The notes: generated by a model not told the origin, from the letters alone. A DNA stretch of 64,000 nt from Neoceratodus forsteri (GCA_016271365.2 CM057453.1:500997001-501061000), one strand, 5' to 3'. Numbered from the stretch's first letter, positions 45,409-56,718 are shown. Program-made: numbers and translations.

Positions 45409-46996
45409 ATAATATCCAGATGGTAGAAACAGCACAGTGATTCTACCTAGAGAATGATTCCAATGGGTCTGTTGATTGGTTAGTACTAGGGCTGATCAGA
45501 ATCTGATTCTTGGAATGAGGTTTAATCAGAGTCCAATGTTTTTTGTGCTTTTATTTGGGGGTTACATTATGAGGCCAACAATTCTAATTCCAAAAAAATA
45601 GTCTGATTGCATAAAAAACCTCCCCAACCTACTAGACCCTGTAAGACTGTTTCCCTTCCCCATCCTTATTTCTCTTTGACTCCCCTTACCATATGATATG
45701 TCTGCTTCTAGGGGTCGTCTGCTGCTACTAAAGCATTGTCGCCTGCTGCTGGAAGGCCTCACTTCTTTCAGCTGTGTGTTCCTGATTCTCGATGCAAAGC
45801 ACACAGTAATTCAAAAGACCCCCCTCCCCAAGTGCAGCCCACATTCCAGTATTAAATTCCTTCCCATGCCAATCAGCCCACCAAACCCAGTCCCCAGCTC
45901 TGACCCCCAGCCAAGCCCCAGAGTGATCAATAGATGATGAAGTGTACAAAATAAGATTCTTCATCCTTTCGTTTCCAAAAGCCTCTGAGCCCAGCAGCTG
46001 TCATGATCCTCCCTGTCCCTGAGTAACCTGGTTAAATAATATAGCAGGTGGCTGACTTGGATTTCAGCCACTATATCAAGCATCCTATTACATAAGGTGT
46101 CTGGTGGGTAATCCAGGGTGTTGTCCAGGTTGGCCACCTGCTGTGTTATTTACCCGGGTCACTCAGGGACCAAGTGGGGCCGTGATATCTCCTGGGCTCA
46201 AGGACTTTTGGAAGGAAAAAGAAGAATCTTTTTTATACAATATGCATTATTCTTTTTTCACTAGGACACGAATGCTATCAAAGGCACAGAACCCAAGCTA
46301 GCTAGATAAACATTTTATCTTGCTAGCAGTGTACGTCATCTCATTTGTTTTGCTAATGGGGTATGTCACTCTGTACCCGCACTGAGCATTGTGCCTTATG
46401 CTCTGCTGAACTGCATAGCAGATGCGGTTTCTACAGTCTTTTTAAAAGGTTAAAGTTGATTGTATAAACTGGACATCTGATAGGTGGATCTCAGATATAA
46501 TTTTTACCTTCATTTATGGTTAGTGACCTCTCAAACCCTCACTGTTGAGAGTCAAGAAGTCACTGGCCACTCACAAAGATCAGAACAATATCTGATAGCC
46601 CCCCATTAGATATCCCCAATTTCTTTACACTCAGTTATGTAGCAGTCAGTCTGGTGCTGGGCTGGGGGTTGGAGTCGGGGTCCAGTGGTCCAGTGGCCAG
46701 GTAGGCTGGCTGGGAGGGCATGGTGGCTCGACGGCGGGTTGTGAGCTACATTTGGGGAAGGCGGATGTTTTGGAACTAGATTTAGAAACATACGGCAAAA
46801 CAAAGGATAGGCACCCTCAGCAGCAGCAGACAACCCCCAGCAGCAGCATATAACCCCCTAGCAGCAGCATATGACCCCCCCAGCAGCAACAGTCATGTCA
46901 TAAGGTAAGGGGAGCCCAGGAGAAATAGGTGGAGGCGGAGGTCTTTATTCACTAGGGGTCAACACTTTCCTTTATTACTGAGTGGTAGAGGTTTAA
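45409..46996. other. No gene; one 50-bp inverted repeat
   Basis: At 46011-46062, CCCTGAGTAACCTGG and AAATAATATAGCAGGTGGC pair with GGCCACCTGCTGTGTTATTT and CCCGGGTCACTCAGGG at 46120-46178, giving an imperfect inverted repeat around a 57-bp spacer. Near 46815-46890, CAGCAGCAGCATATAACCCC-like words repeat three times. Nothing else was recognised. Confidence 0.7.
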
Positions 46997-47665
46997 AGTG
47001 ACTCACCAAGTTAAATTAATCTAGATTTGCACCACAAATATTGGTGCCTTACCTCTGCAAAATGCTACTAATACATATGTGACCAAAACATTTTCACTAA
47101 TTGAGACGTGAAATAGATTGTAAAATGTTCCCTCACTGCATCAGTTACACTTTCCAGTCTGTAGATCCACCACTGGTCTGCCCCTGCACTCAGCCACATT
47201 AAGATGTGGACCCATGGAGAGCACGGGGACACGCTCCATTATAGTCTATGGGGAGCGATTTTAACGACATTTTTATATATCACAGTGATCATTTGGTGAT
47301 TAATCAAGTGCACCGGGCAACTAACAAGGGCCTTGTTAGTCACCCGGTGCCCTTGATTAATCACCAAATGATCACTGTTATATATAAGAATGTTGTTAAA
47401 GTCACCCCCCCCCCATAGACTATAATGGAGCACGTCCCGGCGCTCTCCCTGGGTCCACGTCATAATGTTGCTGAGCACAGGGGTGGGTCGGTGGTGGATC
47501 TACAGTCTGGGAAGTGTAATTGACCTGGTTGGGGGGGGTGGGACATTTTAAAATCTATCTTGCGGCTAAACTAGTGAACATGTTTTGGTCACATATGCAT
47601 CAGTAGCATTTTGCAGAGATAAGGACCAATATTTGTGGTGCAAACAGCTAACTTGGTGAGTCTCT
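46997..47665. mobile_element. Palindromic TTAA-flanked element, 669 bp
   Basis: TTAA lies at 46993-46996 and 47666-47669. Ends are AGTGACTCACCAAGTTA and the complement of AGAGACTCACCAAGTTA. Arms match nearly throughout: TTGCACCACAAATATTGGT, AAATGCTACTAATACATATG, CTATAATGGAGC and ATTAATCACCAAATGATCAC. The centre is at AAGGGCCTT near 47328. It has no coding capacity. It shares plan and target with the palindromes at 5.9-7.1 kb, but its arm sequence differs, so it is another family or a distant branch. Confidence 0.92.
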
Positions 47666-47669
47666 TTAA

Positions 47670-48394
47670 CCAGCGTTGAAACTGAAGTTTCTGATAATCC
47701 AACAGATTCAAATGAAACAGATTTTTAAAGAATCTGATGAATCCTAGTTAGTACAACCCCATGGAATGCTCTACCTGTCCCCTACCCCCACTGTGGTCAC
47801 CTATTCTGCAGATCACAGCCAGCTTCCAGTAACTGCCTCACTTGGCTTGCACTTATTCTTCTGTATAGACAATGATGAGCAGTGCTGCAAACAAATTCAG
47901 TTTTATTTACAAGAAACCCGAAGGCCGAAAAGATTTATTCAAATGAGGTAGAGATGGCTATAAAGCCAGTCTTCCGGTGCCCTTGTAGCTGCAGACAAAT
48001 GATATGCATTTATGGCTGCTGCTTAGATCCACCAAAGTGCAGCCCGAATCAAATGCCCTGCCTGCCCCACAGCACAGTGCACAGTACATTGACCCAACCT
48101 TGCCTGTCTGTACTGGGGACTCTACCCTCTACTACCTGATACCAGTGTATTTACCCCTTTTGACACTAAGGGAGCTCCCATATAGTTACTGATTACTGAG
48201 TTGCTGAATCGGTTTAGTGCTGTGGAAGGTGCAGCGATTAGCTGGCAGTGATGCGCTTTAAGTAAATAGCAAGCAATCGCGTTAAACCCCAGACCCAAAG
48301 GCCATGCAGTTGCAAAATGGCAGTCAGGGTCTCAACAGAAGTGTTTGTGATCTTCCAGCCAGAGGGTTGAATCCAAGTGGCAATTCCCAAATAG
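47670..48394. other. No recognisable gene
   Basis: No coding region or known repeat supported. Confidence 0.5.
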
Positions 48395-48500
48395 TCATTT
48401 ATTATTTATTTATTTATTTATTTGGTAACCAGGTTGGTACACTGATCTGAAGACCTTCTTCAGGCATGGACTGGGCCAGAAACTGGCACAAACAATGTAA
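48395..48500 (-). repeat. L2-like LINE 3' terminus, minus strand
   Basis: A TTTATTTATTTATTT run, then GGTAACCAGGTTGGTACACT and a CAGGCATGGACTGGGCC segment: the complement of the LINE tail found at 45340-45408. Only about 100 bp of the 3' end is present. Confidence 0.75.
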
Positions 48501-49639
48501 AATAAATATAAATAAATTTACACCAAGTCTTCAACTGCAAGGCCAGGCTCTGAGCTTACCCACACCTCTGACACTTAGGATGTTTTCTCTAGCTGCAGGT
48601 TCTGGATTACAGCTTTTGGCGATCTCTTTCTCTCTCTCTGTCTCAGACCATCCTAGGGAATCTCTGTTCTCCTTTCTTTGTCTTTCTGACACCTGCATTG
48701 CTGCTATAAGTAGAGATTTGTCTGTCCTCCAATCGACCCATCCAGTGTGTGTCCATATTGACCCAGAAGTCCAGGCCTTTGAACCCTTTGGGCAGTAGCA
48801 GCCTGGTACTGGGCTGTGGTACTCACTAGTAGACCCCACAGCAGTGTTGAGCAACAGTTCCTTTTCTCTGTGTCTCTCTTTTTGCCACTAACAGTGTTCA
48901 GCATCAGCCACCATGCTAGCTAGCATGAGAAGGCCTCCATTTTCTCTGATCATGCAAATGGCTTGTCACACGCAGTTCATCATTCATCAGATGCAGTCTG
49001 TCACAGCAAACTCAAATCTCTCTCAGAGAGCAGTCCTACTTCAGTAAGCTCTAGATCAGATCTGACTTCCTGGCAGCTCAATTCCTGTACTTTAGAAGGC
49101 AACTACTGAACCCATTTGCCCTGTCAGATCTATCAGGAGGGTCAGTCCTAAAAGTCTGATCTATGACAGGCTGGTGGAAAGGCACCTGAATGAATTAAGT
49201 CAAACTGTAGTACATGATTCTTTCTGATTCCCCAAAGCAACATGCAGTCCTGATCAGCCATTGTATTGCCCGCCAGCCCATTGCCATGGTTGGGTGGGTC
49301 AAAGGGTGGAATATGGATATCTGTAGTCCATATGTGAGTTCCCTTTCACATGAAGTGCATAGCCCAACTCTCTTTGCACATTCCAAACCAGTCTCACAGG
49401 GGTACACACTCACGTACAGTGGTGGCAATGGAGAGACTGGGTGACTCCTGATCTGTCGGTAACCCAGAAGTGTCATCTCCATGTGAGGCAGTAAACGCCT
49501 TTGATTTCAAGCATCCCAGGAGTGTTAAAGGAACAATAACCCACATGTGTTTCATATGTGTACATTGCAGTACAACGTCATTGTTATTGTATTTCTCTGC
49601 ATCAATTTGCAATAAAATCACAGTTGTAGTGCTGTATTT
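48501..49639. other. No recognisable gene
   Basis: Nothing with family motifs. Short frames at 48466-48798 and 49195-49482 are probably chance. Confidence 0.5.
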
Positions 49640-49845
49640 ATTTTTCTTTCATTCTTTGGTAACTGGGTAAGGCCCTAGGCCCAAGGCCAGTTTTCAGGTG
49701 CGATCGGAGAGCACTGGAGAGGTTCAGTAACTTGATCAGGGTCACACAGTATGTAAGTGGAGGTTGTGGGAATCAAACCCAGGTCAGTTAGATGTACCAA
49801 GCTCATTCACAGCTTGTTAATCTAATTTCTAGGCTGTACTGTCAG
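49640..49845 (-). mobile_element. SINE with an L2-like LINE tail, minus strand
   Basis: Starting at the left: TTCTTTGGTAACTGGGTAAG then a TTTTCAGGTGCGATC segment, which is the complement of the LINE 3' end. Next come CTTGATCAGGGTCACACAGT and GGAATCAAACCCAGGT, the complements of the CORE-like and B-box-like parts seen in the other SINEs. The head is degraded but ends near GTACTGTCAG. A tRNA/CORE body joined to a LINE-type tail is what a LINE-dependent SINE looks like. Confidence 0.75.
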
Positions 49846-50499
49846 CCCCATATTATAAATGGCAATGCTGTAAATCTTCATCAGTACTGCAGTAGTTTTA
49901 AAGTATGATGTAGTATCTATATGTGAATGAGGCAGAAGTGAAGCAGTTGTCTGCATTTAAGATTTCCTTAGTCTTCTTACAAGAGCACTATAAAAGGACT
50001 CCCTCCGAGCAAGTCACATCATGACTGTGTGTCCCAGAGTGTGAGTGGAAGAGAGCAAGAGTGAAACAGGTGCCTGACGTCTTAGGCATCCTCAGGTGAC
50101 AGCACACATGCAGGGGTCTCTGCCATATGGACAAGGGAAAAGGCAAGGTACTCTGAAGTTTATTGTTACTTACTGTTTAACTGCACAGGTAGCTACAGGT
50201 GGTGGTGTAGTGCATAATTGTAGGGGATGAAGCAGACAGATGACAGCTACTGGTGGGAGTATAGAAAGCTCCCGAGCTGGGGTAGAGTAAAGTAATAGTT
50301 CAGGCAGGACAATAGAGGAAACATAGCAAAAGGGAGTTGTAAAAAGGCAAGAGGGTACAGGGAGAGCTTTACCTTGAAATAGCAATTGTTTTAAGGTAAA
50401 ACAGATAACACCCTATCTAGGGTAATGTGTTAAAGTAGATCCAGATAGAGGGTATAGCTAGGAAGGGACATTAAGAGCAAATTACAGTCAGAAAACCAG
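49846..50499. other. No recognisable gene
   Basis: No motif recognised. It lies between the SINE and the CR1 5' end, and part may be CR1 5' UTR. Confidence 0.4.
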
Positions 50500-50523
50500 A
50501 GGGAGTGACTGATATTAGCAGAC

Positions 50524-51453
50524 ATGGGAGTGGTGCAGTGCAATGGATGTGGAGCTGCAGTTTGCCGGGAGACATTCTGGAGACTGAGGTGCTGCCCTTT
50601 CTACACTCACCTCTCTGGGTTGAAGATGGAGGTGGCTGGTCTCTATGCCAAGCTGACTAACATCCAGAGGATCTCTTGCCCCACACAGGGGCCACCATGT
50701 CTGCCACCATTGCCCCATAAGTTGCCTAGACAAAATAGGGCTGGCTGGACCTTGCTGGGCCCTTGACATGTGGGGGTGGTGAGTCAGGGGCACACACTTA
50801 AGATAATGCCACTACATAATTCCTTTGCCATTCTGGTGGGATGGGATTTGCTGTGAGGAGGCACCCATTGTGTTGTCAAGGGAGGACGTGGGAGTCCGTT
50901 GAAGGGGAGGCCCCAAGGTGGGAGGCAGAGGACCCAAGCAAAGGGGGAAGCAGCATCTGGTGGGGGATTCAACTGTCAGGGGGATAGATTTGAGAGCAGG
51001 AAGGGGTGGAGAGAGGTAGGTTAGGTTCCCGCCTGGTGCCTCAGCTCAGAGGGATGGACAGCAGATCCTAAGACTTGCTAGGGTGGCAGAACAGGATGGG
51101 GAGCTGGATGTCATTGTCCACCTGCAGACGAAAAACCTAATGAGGGAAGGGGTTGAGGTAGTACAGGGAGAGTTCAGGGAACTGTGGAGGGGCCTAAGGC
51201 AAGTAGTATGAACAGTGGCATTCGCTGAGGTGCTTCCTGTCTATGGCTATGGGGAGGATAGGGTATTCTGCACTAGGGGTTTCAACACTTGGTTGAAATA
51301 ATGGCACAGAAAGGAGGGGTTTAACTTCATTGGGGACTGGGGGCTGACCTGGAATGATATGAGTCTATACAGAGGCAATGACCTGCATCCATCTGGGAGG
51401 GGCACTGCAGTCTTCAGTGGAAAGTTTAGATGTTACTTTGAGGAACATTTAAA
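50524..51453 (+). pseudogene. CR1 ORF1: zinc-binding N-terminus and SGNH esterase domain
   Basis: The start MGVVQCNGCGAAVCRETFWR carries CxxC pairs with a following CCPFY, then a heptad-like ...VAGLYAKLTNIQ. After several stops, GDSTVRGIDLRAGRG (SGNH block I with the nucleophile Ser) appears near 50968. Then come VIVHLQTKNL (the usual GTND changed to QTKN), AFAEVLPVYGYGEDR, FNFIGDWGLTWN and GNDLHPSGRGTAVF (Asp and His of block V). It ends EEHLN and a stop at 51453. CR1 ORF1 proteins of vertebrates are known to carry such an esterase; its role in retrotransposition is not settled. Broken by frameshifts. Confidence 0.85.
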
Positions 51454-51799
51454 CTAGCCAAGGGGGAGACAGAAATACAAAGGGAGGCATAAACTGCCCT
51501 CTCATCACAGATTGATGCAACAGCAAGAGAAGACCCAAGGGGAAGAAACCCCCCAGGGCACAAGACAAAGGAAGCAGAAGCACAGTAGGGGACAAGGGGG
51601 ACAGGAACAAAAGAGGTGGAAAGGGAGGTGTTGAGATGGCAAGGTACAAAGAGGGTAGTGAGGGGGAAGGGAAGAGAGGGACATTTCAAGTGGCAAGAAA
51701 GGCAGGAAGTCAGGGAACAGGGCTTGCAAGTATGGAAGCAAGGTGTGCAGAGCCATGTGTACCAACTCAGGGAGTCTTGGATATAAAATTCTAGACCTG

Positions 51800-52607
51800 G
51801 AGGCCATCACGGTGGAGCAGACCTGGATCTTGTGGTCATTACTGAGTCGTGGTGCACAGGGAGCCATGAGTGGGACATGGTCACGCCAGGCTACACTCAG
51901 TTCAGGAAGGATAAGGAGGGGAGGAAGGGTGGAGGGGTTGTGCTGTATGTGAGTGAGGGTATCAGAGTGATGGGAAATGGTGCTGTGGGTAACCCTGGAG
52001 ACAGGAGCCAGAGCCACTGGGGGTGATATACAGACCTCCAGCACAAACTGAAGAAGTACATAAGGCAATGGGGGAAGCCACCACCAGCATGGAAGGCAGA
52101 AAGCAGGAGGTGCTGCTGGAGGGAGACTTCAGTTTGTTAGATATAGATTGGAGTCTCCCAGTGATGGGCTTGGCTAGCAGGAGGGCCATCCTAGACTTCC
52201 TGCAGGGGGCATTTCTCAGGCAACTAGTCAGAGAGCCAACTCAAGACGGGGCAATACTGGACCTGGTGCCCACTAACAGGGACAGTATTGCAGACATCAA
52301 GGTGGGATGCGACCTAGGGACCAGTGATCATTGTACAGTATGGTTCAACATAAGGACAGTAGCAGAGGCAAACCACACAACAATGAGGGTTCTGGACTTC
52401 AGGAGGGCAGATCTTGAAAAAATGGGCAAATGCCTTAGAGATGACCTAACAGGGGGATTGCCTGGGTGGGGTGTAGGAACAGAGGGCCAAATTAAGAAAT
52501 TGTTAAGTGAAGGAAACAAACCTCTGCACAAAATAAGTGATCAAAAACAGGAGGAAAAAGAGACAACTATTGTTCCCGATGGAAGTGGCTGCAAAGGTAA
52601 AGGCTAA
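51800..52607 (+). pseudogene. CR1 endonuclease domain
   Basis: DLVVITESWCTGSHEW (catalytic E) lies near 51826. Then come GYTQFRKDKEGRKGGGVVLY and, in another frame from 52023, IYRPPAQTEEVHKAMGEA, VLLEGDFSLLDIDW (GDFN-like box), LDLVPTNRDSIADIKVG and GTSDHCTVWFNIR (S-D-H catalytic end). The last part is open to 52607 and runs into the linker. There is a frame change near 52010. The family endonuclease normally nicks target DNA before reverse transcription. Confidence 0.9.
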
Positions 52608-53194
52608 AAGGGTAGCATTCAGGAGGTGCAAGGAGATGCAGAAGGAAGAGGATAGGAAGATGCACTAGAAAAAGCAGAGGGAAACAGGGAAGGCAGTTAT
52701 GGGAGCAAAGGCAAAAACTGAGGAAAGGACAGTCAAAAGGGTAACTAAAGGGGGAAAGACCTTTTTTAGATACATGAGCGAAAAGAAGATGACAAGGGGA
52801 GGGATTTTAAGGTTAAGAAGAGCAGTGGGAAACTGTGCAGAGGAGGATCAGGAAAAAGCAGATAGCCTTAACAGATACTTCTGCTTAGTCTTCACTGTGG
52901 AGGGAGAGGGGGACAGGCAACACAAAAGCAGCAGGAACACAGGAGGGGGAGGTATACACAAGTCCACTCATTGAAGAAAGAATCCTGAGAGGACTTGCGA
53001 ATCTGAAAGTGGATAAGGCTATGGGACCGGATGGGGTACACCCAAGGATTCTGAGGGAGCTCATGGAGGTACAGCACTGGCTGCACCGCTGATAGCCCTA
53101 TTCAACAACTCAGTGAAAACAGGAGTGGTTCTAGAAGACTGGAGGAGGGCAAATGTCATCCCACTTGATAAAAGCTACAGCAGGGAGGTGGCTA
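52608..53194 (+). pseudogene. CR1 linker and RT N-terminus
   Basis: GAKAKTEERTVKRVTKGGKT and FFRYMSEKKMTRGGI are followed by EEDQEKADSLNRYFCLVFTV, the typical CR1 linker (AE.LN.YFASVFT). Then, after a shift, AMGPDGVHPRILREL and WRRANVIPL lead into the RT. The text is cut at 53194 by the antisense insert. It corresponds to 60545-61136 in the second copy, which is nearly identical by eye. Confidence 0.9.
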
Positions 53195-53835
53195 CATAGA
53201 TACATAGACACTGTCGGCAGATAGGGCCTATGGCCCACCCAGTCTGCCCATTTGAGCTTGTAAGTTCCCTTTATGTTTTTCTAGAAGTCTGTTGCCCCTT
53301 ACCCCTGACCTCCAGAATTCCCTTATGTCTATCCCATGCATTCTTAAATCCTGTGATTGTTTCAGCCCCCAACACTTCCTCTGGCAGGGTGTTCCATTTG
53401 TCCATCACCCTTTCTGTGAAGATATTCTTCCTCACGTTTTCTCTGAATTGCCCTCCTTCCAACTTCATCCCATGCCCTCTAGTCCTGGAACATGTTTTTC
53501 ATTGGAAAATAGTGTATTCCTGCACCCTGTTCCTCCCTGCAAGGTACTTGTATGTCTTTATCATATCACCTCTCTCCCTCATCTCCTCCAGGGAGTACAT
53601 ATTCAGGTCCTTCAGCCTGTTCTCATAGGACTTGTGATGCAATCCCTGTACCATCTTTGTTGCCCTCCCCTGAACCTTCTTTACTCTGTCTATGTTCTTA
53701 CGTAGGCAAGGTCTCCAGAACTGTACACTGCACTCCAGGTGGGGCCTCACTAGTGTCTTGTATAGTGGAATTATGACCTTCCTTTTCCTGCTGGTGATGC
53801 CCCTGCCTATGCATCCCAGTATCCTATTTGCTTTG
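53195..53835 (-). pseudogene. Antisense CR1 3' end embedded in the CR1 RT (copy A)
   Basis: On the minus strand it reads RPHLECSVQFWRP, KVQGRATKMVQGLHHKSYEN, LNMYSLEEMRERGDMIKTYK, KLEGGQFRENVRKNIFTERV and KWNTLPEEVLG. It ends in the CR1 3' terminus, whose complement at 53195 starts CTACATAGATACATAGACAC. It is a 5'-truncated CR1 in reverse orientation. The same sequence sits at the same point of the RT in the copy at 61137-61785. It is complementary in orientation and homologous to the CR1's own 3' part at 54870-55490, so the element contains a long inverted repeat. Confidence 0.92.
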
Positions 53836-55060
53836 TCTGCTGGGCTGGCAACTATAGGCTGATTAGTCTAATGTCAGTGGTGGGGAAGTTAATGGAGACA
53901 CTTTTAAAAGGGAGTATCTTGAATCCAGTGAGTTAGAAGACCTGAGGCAGCACTGATTCACAGTGGGTTGGGAATGGGGATGGTTATGTCAGACAAACCT
54001 AATCGATTTCTTTGACTGGATGACCAGAAAATAGATCAGGGTGGGGTGGTGGATGTGGCCTACTTAGACTTCAGCACATAGAAGCCGACTTTTGTTTTTC
54101 CTGAGGGGGAGAGGCTGAAGAAATGGCCTGGGGTATGGGGTTTTTGGTGAATCTGTGGTACATTTTGAGGGTTTTCTGAAAAGATAACACAGCATAACAA
54201 ACACCATTTCAATGCTAGCACATTACCCAAATTTGCATGTATTTTGTTGTCACTCACCACATTGACCTACTGCCCAGCAAGTGGTGGTGTCACTCACCTA
54301 CCTTGCCCCTCCCCAGTTACTGGCATAGCCTCTGAAGGTGTCACTCACCCAACTTGGTTGATAGGTAGTCTGGGCACTGGGCACAAGGTGGTAAACTGGT
54401 TTAAAAACTGGCTAACAGACAGGAGACAGAGGGTGGTATTAAATGGGATCCAATCCGGGGAAAGGGGGGTGACCAGCGGGGTTCCTTAGGGATCAGTCCT
54501 TGGGCCGGTCCTATTCAGTGTCTTCATTAGTGACATTGCAGAAGGGCTGGAGGGAAAGGTCTGCCAGTTTGAAGATGACAACAAGATCTGCAACAGGGTG
54601 GATACTCCAGAGACGGTGGAGAAAATGAGAGGGACCTGGAAAAGCTGGAACAATGGTCTGAGGTATGGCAATTGAGATTCATTGCAAAAAAGTGCAAAAT
54701 AATACACCTAGAAAGAGGAAACCCATAGAAGAGCTACAGGATTGGGGGGAGGGAGGGAGGTGCTGGCAATCACCAAGGAAGAAAGGGACCCGGGGGTTAC
54801 CATGCTGATGGTTGCAGGGATGGCCAGTGGCATGCTGGGGTGCATGGGCAGAGGTATCACTAGCAGAAGGTGGAAGGTGGTGATGCCATTGTATAAAACA
54901 CTGGTGAGGCCTCACCTAGAGTACAGTGTGCAGTTCTGGAGGCCACACCTTCGCAAGGACATTGACAGAGTGGAGGTGGTCAGAGAAGGGCGACCAAGAT
55001 GGTACGGGGCTTGCACCACAAAACATGTGAGGAAAGATTAAAGGACCTTAATATGTAGTC
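53836..55060 (+). pseudogene. CR1 RT after the antisense insert, inactive
   Basis: NYRLISLMSVVGKLMETLLK resumes at 53850. A block at 54078-54390 interrupts the YLDFS motif. Then come VNWFKNWLTDRRQRVVLNGI, GVTSGVP with a stop, GSVLGPVLFSVFISDI and FEDDNKICNRV (catalytic FADD changed to FEDD). Thumb text follows (PGVTMLMVAGMASGMLGCMG, MPLYKTLVRPHLEYSVQFWR, RKDIDRVEVV). Numerous stops, plus a charge change beside the catalytic aspartates. It is dead as an enzyme. Confidence 0.9.
54078..54390. mobile_element. Unidentified insert in the CR1 RT (copy A only)
   Basis: Copy B (61990-62070) continues through TTTCAGCAAGACCTTCAACA without this block, so it entered copy A separately. It carries repeated GTCACTCACC words at 54250, 54290 and 54340, about 50 bp apart. 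Similar GTGACTCACTCATCCTAAAC then CCCAGCTACTGACAT text occurs at 55530-55580, just past the CR1 3' end. No coding capacity; family unknown. Confidence 0.65.
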
Positions 55061-55500
55061 ACTGGAGGAAAGGAGGGATCGGGGGGACATGATAGAAACA
55101 TTCAGGTACCTCAAGGAATAAACAAGGTGCAGGGGGGAGATATCTTCCAGTGTAGAAGGAATACAAGAACAAGGGGGGCATGATATGAAATTGGAGGGGC
55201 ATATTAACAGGAAATGTGAGAAAGTTCTTTTCCCAGAGAGGGTGGTGGACACATGGAACAGTCAGCCAAAAGAGGTGGTGGGAGTGAACACAGTGGGGGG
55301 AGGGGGGTTAAACATGCCTTGGACAGGCACAAGGGAACCTTGAGGAGGGAAGGAGTGATGGACAGCCTCTGACAAGATAGGGTCAGAGGCCGCAAACAAG
55401 TATAGGATTTATGGGTCAGAGATTGCAGACAAGCATAGGGTTTATGGGCAAACTGGATGGGCCTAGCGGTCCTTATCTGCCAACAATTTCTGTTTCTGCG
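55061..55500 (+). pseudogene. CR1 ORF2 C-terminus and 3' UTR
   Basis: Frames shift repeatedly, but ERRDRGDMIETFRYL-like, GNVRKFFSQRGWWTHGTV-like and DRHKG-like text can be followed. The end is ACTGGATGGGCCTAGCGGTC then CTTATCTGCCAACAATTTCTG. A 50-bp piece (GGTCAGAGGCCGCAAACAAG / GGGTCAGAGATTGCAGACAAG) is duplicated at 55380-55445. Confidence 0.8.
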
Positions 55501-55959
55501 TTTCTTGACTCATACCTAAAGTGTTGCAGACACTAGTGATGTGACTCACTCATCCTAAACTCCTTCCCAGCTACTGACATATCCAGCTGGCACCACCCCT
55601 TCCCCCTTAAGATCCCAGAAAACAACAGGAACATATTTACTAGTCTACGGTAAACATGTGCCCCCTCTGAATAATCCATAAATGACATTTGAAGCAGGTA
55701 TATTATTATTGGGCACTTGCACTTAAAAGAACCAACAGATCTTGTTGTCAGCTGACAAGGTTACAGAAGCTTACAGTAGTAAGACTAATTGTCATTGGCT
55801 TCACAGCAGACCCAGAGCTTGTTACCAGGACAACTGCAGTTGCTACATAATTTATTGGCACGTGTGATGTCAGTCTTTATGAAAAGACCAGCCAACATCT
55901 ATCCCCAAATACTGTATCATTTAATTTCATTATTTCTATGAGTGGGAACACCACCAAAC

Positions 55960-55965
<6 letters not shown>
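55501..55965. other. No gene; GTGACTCACTC relic then unassigned sequence
   Basis: The first 90 bp echo the unidentified insert at 54250-54350. The rest shows nothing recognised. Confidence 0.4.
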
Positions 55966-56015
<50 letters not shown>

Positions 56016-56042
56016 ATATCTATATACACACACACATATATG

Positions 56043-56081
<39 letters not shown>

Positions 56082-56089
56082 GTATATAT

Positions 56090-56128
<39 letters not shown>

Positions 56129-56247
56129 AAATGGGTGATACATAAATGGTCAATTAAAGCAACAGCATTGGACAAACACCATCAGGTGACCGTGCGACAT
56201 CAGAGCATGACCGCACACCTCAGAGTGGTTTATCTATTTTATATATA

Positions 56248-56283
<36 letters not shown>

Positions 56284-56285
56284 TT
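55966..56285. repeat. AT / AC microsatellite cluster
   Basis: Alternating AT and AC arrays lie at 55966-56130, with TATATGTATATATACACACAC repeated as a larger unit near 56037 and 56077. A second AT run lies at 56236-56285. The minus-strand and plus-strand frames rich in Tyr/Ile/Cys/Val here are artefacts of the repeats. Confidence 0.97.
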
Positions 56286-56718
56286 TTATAGAGGCACGGT
56301 TGCGCCTCTATAGTTAGGGTTCAGTGTGTAGTTTAATGTTAAACTCCAAATTTTGCACCTTAATAACTCTGCAACCATTCAGCGGATTTGCATGAAATTT
56401 GGTATGCACAGCCTTGGGGAGTAGATCTCTTGATTTGCCAAGTTTTGTTTCAATCGGATGTGGAGATTTTGCACAGCGCATATGAACAAAAGTGTGTTTT
56501 TTGCTTTTTTCCTCCAATTTTTCCTGAATTTTCCTCATGGCCCTGCACCCACACCATTTGAGTTTTAGCCTGACATTTTCAGGGTAGAACAAGCTAACTC
56601 TAAGGAACAGGCCAGCATTAGTTTGGTGAAAAAGAATTATTAGTCCAAAGTTATTCAATTTTGGAAATTCAGGTTCAAAGTATGCTCAGTTCAGTCTTTT
56701 GGTTAGATGTACAGCTGC
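56286..56718. other. Non-coding flank of the motif array; small hairpin
   Basis: TAGAGGC / GCCTCTA at 56289-56311 forms a short hairpin. The following sequence, with ATAACTCTGCAACCATTCAG and GGATTTGCATGAAATTTGGT, has the style of the long non-coding parts of some DNA transposons. I cannot name a family. Confidence 0.5.

Larger units (their letters stand above)
50500..55500 (+). mobile_element. Nearly full-length CR1 LINE with nested insertions
   Basis: The order is ORF1 (zinc-binding N-terminus plus SGNH esterase), endonuclease, linker, RT, C-terminus and the CR1 3' end GATGGGCCTAGCGGTCCTTA. Two insertions interrupt it: an antisense CR1 3' end at 53195-53835 and a block of about 310 bp at 54078-54390. 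Without them it is about 4 kb, close to the usual CR1 length of 4 to 5 kb. All coding parts carry stops or shifts. A second, 5'-truncated copy carrying the same antisense insert lies at 60279-62195. Confidence 0.9.

Noticed and set aside
55877..56153. Tyr/Ile/Cys/Val-rich open frames on both strands
   Set aside because: They are translations of AT/AC microsatellites.
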